From: Bdellovibrionales bacterium
GTDB lineage: Bacteria; Bdellovibrionota; Bdellovibrionia; Bdellovibrionales; JAGQZY01
Assembly (NCBI GenBank): GCA_019750295.1
Contig: JAIEOS010000057.1
Span: 1 to 38,668 of the forward strand
DNA length: 38,668 nt
Reading direction: 5' to 3'
The notes under the pieces are model-generated. The model saw nothing but the letters and a program-made list of their open reading frames with translations. It did no database searches and had not been told where the DNA came from. Each line of letters begins with the position of its first letter. Positions within the stretch are counted from its first letter, which is position 1. The position numbers and the translations under genes are program-made. This document shows positions 31,542 through 38,668 of this stretch, in pieces.

Positions 31542-33938
31542 ATGTTCATCGGAAGAATCGTTTTTTTATCATTTTTATTTGTGCTCTCAGCGGACCGCCT
31601 TTACGCGGCGGAAAATGCTGCATCGTGGGAGTTTCTATCGGCAGAAGGCCGATATACGGAAGCGTTTAATCTCCTCAAGGCTCAAAAAGAAAAAGATAAT
31701 TTTTATCTCGGAGTGACCGCCTTCCATGCGGATCACTGGAAAGACGCTGTCGATTATTTCTCCCAGGCTCTTAAAGAAAACAAAGACATGTCGGATTACA
31801 TTTATATGTATCGCGGACGCGCCCATTTGGCTCTCAAAGAGAACCAAAAAGCCGTGGACGACTTTAAAAAAGCCGAGACCACCTCCCGCACCGGATTTAT
31901 GAAGGATCTCAATGTTTTCTATCAAGCGGAAGCTTTGTTGCAACTCAAGCAATGGAAAAAATCAGAGTCGCTTTACAAGAAAGTTCAAAAGAAACTTTCC
32001 CGCACCGAATACTATCCTGATGTTTTGTGGGGACAGATTGTTGCCGAAGTGAGTGATGGACGTGCCAATAAAGTTTGTCGAAAAGCGAAAGAGATTTACA
32101 TCAAATTTCCGTCCTATTCGAAAATTATTGATTGGGGAATTCAACTCAATCAAAACGCAGTGAATGGGAAAAAGCTCAATTGCATCGTGACCTTTGCGGA
32201 GCAGAAGCTAAGGCTTCAGCGGTTGTCATGGTCTGGGTTGGCCGACAAAGCTCTGGAAGAAATTAGTTCCTTACAAAAGAAAGCTATGGCAAATCAGCAA
32301 TTTGAAGTCGATGAGCTGATGGTGAACTATCTTTTGCAAGAGGGCTATGTAGATCAGGCTCAAAAGATTCTCGCCAAGTATACGGAAAGTCGTAAAGGGG
32401 ATTACGACTACTTAATGCTCCTAGGTAAAGCGTACTCTCGATCGACGGAGCCTCTTAAAGGCGTTGATTATTACTATCAAGCCGCGAAGGCGACAAATAA
32501 GTCTTCGCTGTCTTCAGCGGCGCTCTTTCAGTCCGCCTTTCTGAGTTACTTTGTTCAAGATTACTCCGGTGCCCTTTCAAAGTTTAACGAGTACATGGCG
32601 AAATATCCTGGCAATAAAACGGTCTCTGATGTTTTGTGGTATTCGGCCTGGATCCAGTATTTGCAAAAAAACTATAAAACCGCAGAGGAAAATTTCACGA
32701 GCATTCTCGCCGCCAAAGAGAAGAAGCCACGTCTCTGGACCGAGCACAAGGAAGACAAGATTCGCTATTGGTTAGCGATGAGTATTTACCGTCAAGGAGA
32801 TCATCCTCGCGCTCTCGCTCGATTTACGGAGCTCACTCATGACGAATCGATCGGTTACTACGCGGTCGCCTCTTATCAACGCATTCGTCAGATCAGTAAG
32901 CGGGGAGTAGCAAGTTTACCAGGTGAGAAAGGATCCATTCACGAAAACTGGTGGATGCCAGAAGCCCTTGCGAAAAGTAAATCTAAGGAAGAAGAAGATC
33001 TTAAGCCTGCCGTGGATAATTTCGAAGAAAAAGTCGACGCCCTTCTTTCGAATGAAGAGCAAGTGGACGATATTTTATCACTCGATCTTAAAATTGATCC
33101 CACGAGATCTCAGCTTCCGGAAGACTTGCGTTCCGTTTATTTCACCAGCGTTGAAAAAACGCTTCAACGGGCCTACCACTTAGTGCGTTTGGGTGAGGAC
33201 GGATTGGCGTATCGCGAGATTCTCGAGACCGAAGGGCAAAAGTTAACTCGCAGTCAAAAAGAATGGCTCCTGCAGGCTCACCAATCGGTTCGATCGTTTA
33301 ATCGCTCGGTGGTTTTAGCTGATCACTTTTTTTCGGAAGAGGGACAAAAGCTGGGTCTATCTCACGGTGCAATTTATTGGCAGAATGTTTATCCCAAAGC
33401 TTTTGATAATGTCGTCAGCCAGTATTCCAAGCGCACTAAAGTTCCTTCCGAGTTTATCTGGAGTATTATGCGCGCCGAAACGATATATCGACCAGATGCG
33501 ATCTCGCCGGTGGGGGCTCGCGGATTGATGCAGATCATGCCTAAGACCGGCCGTAAGATCGCCTCCTTACAGGGTGAAGACGTGGATACGAACTCCTTAG
33601 TTCGTCCTTATGTTTCGATTCGCTTGGGATCTTACTATCTTCAACGTGTGCTGAAAAAGTTTAAGGGAAATTTGGCTTTAGCCGCTGCGGCCTATAACGG
33701 AGGACCTCACCGCGTTCACGCTTGGATTAATTTATTTGGCCGACTGGATCTGGACGAATTTATCGAGCATATTCCTTACCAGGAAACTCGGAACTACGTT
33801 AAAAAAGTTTCCAAGTACTATGCGATTTATAATTTGATTTATAACCAGAACTCCGAAGCCATGCGTTCTCTCACCAATCCGATTGGTTTTCAGCTCGAGG
33901 GTACGGTGCCGACGATGGAAACCTGGGAGAAGATTTAA
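31542..33938 (+). CDS. exported TPR-containing lytic transglycosylase (Slt-like)
   Basis: The 798-residue protein starts with a signal peptide (MFIGRIVFLSFLFVLSADRLYA) at ATG 31542. About 600 residues of helical TPR/Slt70-like superhelix follow. The C-terminal SLT domain (about 625-775) carries the catalytic Glu646 in IMRAETIYRPDAISPVGA, then GLMQIMP and LAAAAYNGG. The enzyme cleaves peptidoglycan glycan strands, leaving 1,6-anhydro ends, in the periplasm. The residue after the catalytic Glu is Thr, where Ser is usual. The superhelix fits a ring-shaped Slt70 that moves along glycan chains. A role in remodelling own or prey cell wall is inference. Confidence 0.92.
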   Translation: MFIGRIVFLSFLFVLSADRLYAAENAASWEFLSAEGRYTEAFNLLKAQKEKDNFYLGVTAFHADHWKDAVDYFSQALKENKDMSDYIYMYRGRAHLALKENQKAVDDFKKAETTSRTGFMKDLNVFYQAEALLQLKQWKKSESLYKKVQKKLSRTEYYPDVLWGQIVAEVSDGRANKVCRKAKEIYIKFPSYSKIIDWGIQLNQNAVNGKKLNCIVTFAEQKLRLQRLSWSGLADKALEEISSLQKKAMANQQFEVDELMVNYLLQEGYVDQAQKILAKYTESRKGDYDYLMLLGKAYSRSTEPLKGVDYYYQAAKATNKSSLSSAALFQSAFLSYFVQDYSGALSKFNEYMAKYPGNKTVSDVLWYSAWIQYLQKNYKTAEENFTSILAAKEKKPRLWTEHKEDKIRYWLAMSIYRQGDHPRALARFTELTHDESIGYYAVASYQRIRQISKRGVASLPGEKGSIHENWWMPEALAKSKSKEEEDLKPAVDNFEEKVDALLSNEEQVDDILSLDLKIDPTRSQLPEDLRSVYFTSVEKTLQRAYHLVRLGEDGLAYREILETEGQKLTRSQKEWLLQAHQSVRSFNRSVVLADHFFSEEGQKLGLSHGAIYWQNVYPKAFDNVVSQYSKRTKVPSEFIWSIMRAETIYRPDAISPVGARGLMQIMPKTGRKIASLQGEDVDTNSLVRPYVSIRLGSYYLQRVLKKFKGNLALAAAAYNGGPHRVHAWINLFGRLDLDEFIEHIPYQETRNYVKKVSKYYAIYNLIYNQNSEAMRSLTNPIGFQLEGTVPTMETWEKI

Positions 33939-34036
33939 CTCGATCAAGTTTTTGCTGTCTCACTTTGAGAACCCTCTCAATCTTAGTCTAGAAGCTGCCG
34001 ACAAGTGATTAGCTTATTAAAGCGGGATTCAAGACA

Positions 34037-34552
34037 GTGAAAAAATGCATTTTAATTTTAGTGATGTGGACCTCTTTGATTGCGAATTCCGCCCGAGCTG
34101 AAATCTGTGCGAAAAACTTTTCGGATCTCGACAAAACAGAGAATTTAAAGTCGCTCAAAGTGATCATCCCTCAAGAAGGAAAACGGGGCTTCGTCAATAA
34201 AACCTCCGGATCCTATTTTTGGCTCGAAGTCGTGGGTGATAGCCTCGAAATTACATTTTTTACGACGGGACTTTTAGATCTCTACGGCATTCGCCGTCAG
34301 GGTAAAATTGAATTTTGTGATACCGGAAAATCCATACAAGCCCGAGGAATCCAACGCAATGTGGATCTGGTTCTCAAAGGAATGCATTTTCAGTTTGGTG
34401 GAGGCACTGCCCGTGAATCTTTCACTGCTGGACCTATGCCCGAGGCCCTGCGCCGAATTCACGACGTCGAAAGTCCCGCTGAGAATCCTAGTGAAACACC
34501 TCTAAAGCCTTCCGTCGCTCCTGCAAAATTGGCATCGGAACTCAGCCCGTAG
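34037..34552 (+). CDS. small secreted protein of unknown function
   Basis: A 171-residue protein begins at GTG 34037 with a signal peptide, MKKCILILVMWTSLIANSARA. The mature domain (about 22-135) is beta-rich with two cysteines (ICAKNF and EFCDTG) that could pair. A Pro/Ala/Ser-rich tail runs from about 145 to the end. There is no strong Shine-Dalgarno sequence. A possible FliA-like element at 33977-34004 is too weak to list. It sits between the transglycosylase and the fibre gene on the same strand, with 98 bases before it. I do not recognise a family. Confidence 0.65.
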   Translation: MKKCILILVMWTSLIANSARAEICAKNFSDLDKTENLKSLKVIIPQEGKRGFVNKTSGSYFWLEVVGDSLEITFFTTGLLDLYGIRRQGKIEFCDTGKSIQARGIQRNVDLVLKGMHFQFGGGTARESFTAGPMPEALRRIHDVESPAENPSETPLKPSVAPAKLASELSP

Positions 34553-34726
34553 CGTTTCAAAACAGGTCCACCCCGTCAGTCCAAGTCGAAAATAGTGTTT
34601 TGTCTGGAATCGAGACTCTTTTACTAACAAACGAGGGGTCCTGGCTCAATATTTTCACGATTTATGACGATAAGTGAAGTGTTTGGAATTCATAGGTATT
34701 CGCGAATTATTGAAAGACAAGGGCCA

Positions 34727-37700
34727 GTGAAAAAACGAAATCGTTTTTACATTTTAAATTTATTATTTGTAGCCTATTTTTTTTTCGACGGATTTGGTGC
34801 AGGCTCAGCTGGTGCCGGGATCATTTGTTTATCAAGGTCAAATTACAAAATCAGGGGGGCTACCTTTGGAAGCCAATCCGGTGATTTTTAATGTTCGGAT
34901 TTATTCAGCGGTGAATGATTGTCTCCTTTACGAAGAGCAACACTCCGTGAATATGTTGGGGAGTGAAGGAATCTTTGCGCTCAATGTGGGTGCAGGAATT
35001 CGCTCCGGAGCCGATTACGACGACACATCAAATCTGGTTCAAGTTTTTCAGAACGGGATTAATTTTACGGGAATCACCAGCTGTGCGTCGGGTTCAAGCT
35101 ATAATGCTTTAACAGGTCACACACGCAAAGTGAGGATTAGCTATAACGATGGCTCTGGCCTTGTCACGTTAGCGCAAGACTTTCACATTCAAACAGTCCC
35201 TTACGCTTGGTATGCGAATAGTCTTCAAGGTTTATCCGCAGCGAACTTTGTTCAAATCAACCCTGGACAAAATGTCACGCAGGCCAATTTAGAGAACCTT
35301 TTTGCCGGAACAAACTATAATACGCTTTACAATTTAGCCTCCGGAACTTCCACGGCACCGCTTTCGATGAACAATCAACAAATTAAAAATTTAGCGGACC
35401 CGAGTTTAGCTCAAGATGCGGCCACTAAGAATTATACCGACACGCGAGTCGCGGGAAGTTTAGTGAATCTCTCAGGTGTGGGTGCCGGAGTCGGTGACGG
35501 TCGGGTCTTGGCGTGGAATGCGTCCCTCAACCAGTGGGAGGCCATTACTCCTTCGTCCATAACGGATGCGACAAAACTTCCGCTCGCTGGTGGAACAATG
35601 ACCGGGAACATCAACATGAACGGTCAACAGGTTTTAAATTCCGGCCACATCACATTACAAAATTTATCGACGATAACGTTAGGGAAATTTACGAGCGCTC
35701 AAGAAACCACTTTGGTGGGTACATTGGGTGTAGGGAATAAGGGCGCGACTTGGTACAACAGCACCACTGATCGATTGATGTATTGGGATGGAGATAGTGC
35801 TGAGTCCGTCGGAAACAGTGTGAGCGTCGATAATATTACAAGCGCTGCATTACAGTACTTTAGCTACATGCCCGCAGGCACCGAGTGTCTGTCGGGGGAA
35901 GTTCTTAAGTGGGATGCCATCAACGACCGCTGGCTCTGCGGTGCGGATTCGGTCGGCGTCACGGCGCACAGTGGGCTCACAGGGTTAAATGCCGACGACC
36001 ATCTCCAATATGTACTATTGGCCGGGCGCGCCGGTGGACAAAGTCTTCGCGGGGGCACTGCTGCGAATAATACTTTAACTCTCGAATCCACGAGCGATGC
36101 AACGAAGGGTCCAGTGTTGATTCAACCCACGGCGGGAAATGTCGGTATCGGAACGACCAATCCTTTAGCCACCTTACACGTTGAGGGTACCGTTCGCGCA
36201 CAACAGGTTTGCGATGAGTTGGGTGCGAACTGTAAAGATATCTCCACAGGTTGGGGAGCGGGTGGAGATATTGATGGAATTGTGACCGCTGCAGGTTCGG
36301 CCTTGAGCGGAGGAGCTCTGAGTGGAACCGCCACATTGGCCGTCGTTACCGATGGGACAACGATAGAAACGAATGGCTCTAACCAGCTCCAAGTGAGAGA
36401 CGGCGGAGTCTCTTTGGTGAAACTGGCTGCGGATTCGGTGGATAGTTCCAAAATCGTGAATGACAGTATAATGAATGCGGATATTAACTCCGCAGCGGCC
36501 ATCGCATGGAGTAAAATAAATAAGACTGGCGCCGCCCCTGGAGACGTTGGTGCAGCGAGCGTGTCTCGATCGATCAATACGAACTTGGGGTCGGGATTAA
36601 GTGGGGGAGGGGATCTCTCCGCGGATCGAAACATTAGTCTTAATGTCGATAACTCCACCGTGGAGATTGCCACCAACACCTTGCGCGTGCGCGATGGTGG
36701 AATTACAAACGCAAAGATCACTTCTATCAGTGTTTCGAAAATTTCTTCAGCGGCGGCGGAGTATTTTTCCTACATGCCTGCGGGAACCGAATGTACAAAT
36801 AATTATACATTGATTTGGGATTCGACGTTAGATCGTTGGATATGCGGAGCTCTTCCCACGACATTAAGTAATATCGCAGATGCAGATAACGATACAAAAA
36901 TTCAAGTGGAAGAAAGTGCCGATGAAGATCGCATTCGTTTCGACACTGCAGGCACTGAGCGGATGATCATTGATGCGGTTGGGAATGTCGGAGTTGGTAC
37001 GAACAATCCTGGTTACAAATTGGACGTGAATGGTCAAATGAATGCCACGCAAGTCTGTGTCGCTGGAGACTGCCGATCGTCTTGGCCAGCTGCGGGCTCT
37101 GGGAACGCAGTGCCGCTGGTGACTAAGATTTCCGCCAGTGATTTGCCTGCGGGCAGTTTTACTGCGCTTGTGAACTTTACTCCCGATTTCAATTCGGCCG
37201 TGATTAATAATCTAGGTGGGGCGAATCTTGCGGCCAATCGCGTGGATATTCCATCGGATGGCATTTATTCATTGATTGCAACGGCCTACTACTGTCCTCA
37301 GACGAGTCACTACACCTCCACGGCCATCCTCATCGACGGCGGGGCAACTTTCTTAGCGGGAAGCCCTGTGGCCAGTGGATGTCGAACGGATCATGTGAGT
37401 GCAGTGATCAGTTTAACCGCTGGGCAGAACGTCTCGATGACACTTTTCGACTCCGTCAATGGGCCCACGGCCGGTATTGGAAATATCTCATTAAGTGTGG
37501 TGAAGCTGAACTCCTTGGGGACCAGCGTTCTTGCGGATCTTGATGGGGATACTAAACTAGAAGTGGAACGCAGTGCTGATGACGACACTCTTCGCATGGC
37601 CACGGCGGGATCGGATCGATTGACGATATTGCCCACCGGAGACGTGGGAATCGGAACGAATGCTCCATCCACCTTACTAGATATCGCCGGCGCGGTGACG

Positions 37701-38668
37701 TCTCGACCCACGGGAACGGGTGCGGGACAGACGGGTCAATTCGTCATGCGCGAATTAGCGGCCGGTGGCACAAACACCTATACTCTAAAAGCCCCCGACT
37801 CTCTCAGTGCGGATCGCTTTTTAGTGTTCCCAGATTCGAATGGCGCTAATGGAAACGTTCTCTCCACCAACGGAGCCGGTTTATTAAGTTGGGTCTCGCC
37901 CTCGGCGGCCACCAGTGTTTCCGCGGTGGCGGGGAACGCAACGACTCCATCGATTCACTTTTCAACAGATCCCGACACGGGTTTTTTCAACTCGGCCACC
38001 AACACCATTGGAATTTCGGCAGGAACCAATCACGTCGTCGATATCTCGACAACGGAACTCAAAGGAACTGCGGTAGGTGCGGCATCGATTTATTTGGGAG
38101 CCCCCGGCGCCGGAAATCCAGCCTACTCTTTTAATGGAGACACCGATACGGGTTGGTTTAGTCCTGCAGCCGATACGTTAGCCGCATCCACCAATGGAAC
38201 AGAGAAAATTCGAATCACATCGACGGGGAATATCGGGATTGGTTCCACAAACCCCGCATCCGCGCTCACAGTGATGAATAACAATAGTGGCGATGATGGT
38301 AAAGATGATGTTTCCGTGATTTCCTTCGGAAATACTTCCCCAGGGTTTATCACAAGTCGGGCTCGTGGAACAGTTTCGGTTCCCACGGCCGTGCAATCGG
38401 GTGATGTCATCTCTACCCTTTTTGGTTTTGGATTTAATGGATCAGGTTATCTTGGAGCTGGCGGGATTTCCGTCAACGCAGAAAACAATTGGACAACAAT
38501 CGCCGCGACCAACAATTCCAATCTCATTTTCTCAACGTCCGCGGCGGGAGTCGCTCTCGAAAAGATGCGAATTACCTCTACTGGTAATCTCGGGATTGGG
38601 ACAACGAATCCGACAGCGAATCTGGATTTGAGGGCGCACACTCCGGAAATCAGAGTCACGGACACCAA
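34727..38668 (+). CDS. MAT-like trimeric fibre protein, frameshifted in a T9 tract and cut by the window end
   Basis: A signal peptide (KKRNRFYILNLLFVAYFF) starts at GTG 34727 behind AAGGG, but the frame shifts at nine T (34777-34785). The frame that then stays open for over 1,290 codons to the window edge begins only after a stop at 34770. With eight T the protein would read through as ...VQAQLVPGSFVYQGQI, a normal signal cleavage. The body holds fibre motifs: GGTMTGNINMNG, NNQQIKNLADP, and five copies of a GN(V/I/L)GIGT-x-x-P turn. These match tail-fibre-like mosaic adhesive trimer proteins, which Bdellovibrio uses to contact prey. The C-terminal chaperone expected of such fibres lies outside the window. 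Confidence 0.8.
34777..34785 (+). repeat. T9 homopolymer at the fibre signal-peptide frameshift
   Basis: Nine consecutive T lie inside the signal-peptide codons. As written, translation from GTG 34727 stops after 54 residues. One T fewer joins the signal peptide to the fibre body. Slipped-strand change, transcriptional slippage or a sequencing error would all act here. Confidence 0.9.
35856..35942 (+). repeat. fibre module YFSYMPAGTEC...WLCG, copy 1
   Basis: This 29-codon unit begins YFSYMPAGTEC and ends DRWLCG. It is repeated with the same length at 36762-36848, where it ends DRWICG. Both copies keep two cysteines that could be cross-linked across or within chains. Confidence 0.85.
36762..36848 (+). 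repeat. fibre module YFSYMPAGTEC...WICG, copy 2
   Basis: This is the second 29-codon copy of the unit at 35856-35942. The first eleven residues and the D-R-W-x-C-G end are identical, and the middle has diverged. Confidence 0.85.
36873..37034 (+). repeat. fibre module DxDxDTKIxVE...GVGTNNP, copy 1
   Basis: The unit reads IADADNDTKIQVEESADEDR, then a TAG-x-x-R-M segment and GNVGVGTNNPGYKLDVNG. A second copy lies at 37530-37695. The acidic start could bind calcium and the end is the shared fibre turn. Confidence 0.8.
37530..37695 (+). repeat. fibre module DxDxDTKLxVE...GIGTNAP, copy 2
   Basis: This second copy reads LADLDGDTKLEVERSADDDT, then TAGSDRLTI and GDVGIGTNAPSTLLDIAG. Between the two copies lies an unrelated insert (about 37035-37529) with its own cysteines, which could be an adhesive domain. 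Confidence 0.8.

Noticed and set aside
33977-34004. TCAATCTT-N12-GCCGACAA before the small secreted protein as a FliA promoter
   Set aside because: The spacer agrees with the two better sites, but the -35 is only 5 of 8. It is too weak to list without transcript data.
34664-34891. A separate 75-codon gene before the fibre
   Set aside because: Its middle is the signal peptide of the fibre protein, and its end is out-of-frame reading of fibre codons after the T9 tract.
1-38668. CRISPR array, tRNA, rRNA, insertion sequence or prophage
   Set aside because: I searched by eye for repeated spacers, tRNA arms, transposase motifs and phage structural genes. The only phage-like motifs are those of the fibre protein, which has a signal peptide and fits a bacterial surface fibre.

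Overview
The window looks like a chromosomal segment of a Bdellovibrio-like predatory bacterium (Bdellovibrionota). The reasons are its gene repertoire, a lipobox of the form F-[QH]-N-C in three exported proteins, and a very long surface fibre protein at the right end built like the mosaic adhesive trimer (MAT) fibres known from Bdellovibrio. The taxonomic call is inference from gene content; no rRNA is present. I see no tRNA, rRNA, CRISPR array, insertion sequence or prophage.

Layout. (1) 1-3781, plus strand: zapA, a 38-bp perfect inverted repeat in the slot where 6S RNA often lies, 5-formyltetrahydrofolate cyclo-ligase, rny (RNase Y), a 2Fe-2S ferredoxin with an Asn/Gln/Arg-rich tail, and an ErpA/IscA-type Fe-S carrier. 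(2) 3778-7347: an exported metzincin-like zinc protein facing away from an exported GGDEF protein. (3) 12237-7518, minus strand: an operon of a eukaryotic-type AdoMet decarboxylase, spermidine synthase, a TrmH-type RNA methyltransferase, an isovaleryl-CoA-dehydrogenase-like enzyme and a secreted S1/P1 nuclease. (4) 12446-14576: an FAD oxidoreductase, a pilin-like protein and a TlpA-like thioredoxin whose 5' end overlaps the pilin gene. (5) 19086-14577, minus strand: four translationally coupled or closely packed exported proteins, two with a CxxCH motif and one Tat substrate, behind a near-consensus sigma-28 (FliA-type) promoter. A Cys-rich lipoprotein diverges from them. (6) 20667-28909: an outer-membrane barrel, a secreted protein of unknown fold, an RND/MMPL transporter fused to a LolA-like domain, an acyltransferase and glycerol kinase. 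These suggest lipid or lipoprotein traffic to the outer membrane. (7) 29091-34552: a lipoprotein, radA, a lytic transglycosylase and a small secreted protein. (8) 34727 to the window end: a fibre protein whose signal peptide is split from its body by a run of nine T.

Recurring architecture. Four of the seven convergent gene pairs share a TTAA tetranucleotide that supplies both stop codons. Two exported-protein genes without a Shine-Dalgarno sequence have TTGACC placed exactly 35 bases before the ATG, which implies leaderless mRNAs. Start codons were moved downstream of the longest possible ORF where a signal peptide, ribosome-binding site or family N-terminus supports it.

Strongest leads: the T9 tract as a possible phase-variation switch of the fibre; the RND-LolA fusion, which carries a complete signal peptide and its own ribosome-binding site inside the ORF; and the FliA-type promoters in front of the exported-protein operon and the pilin-like gene.
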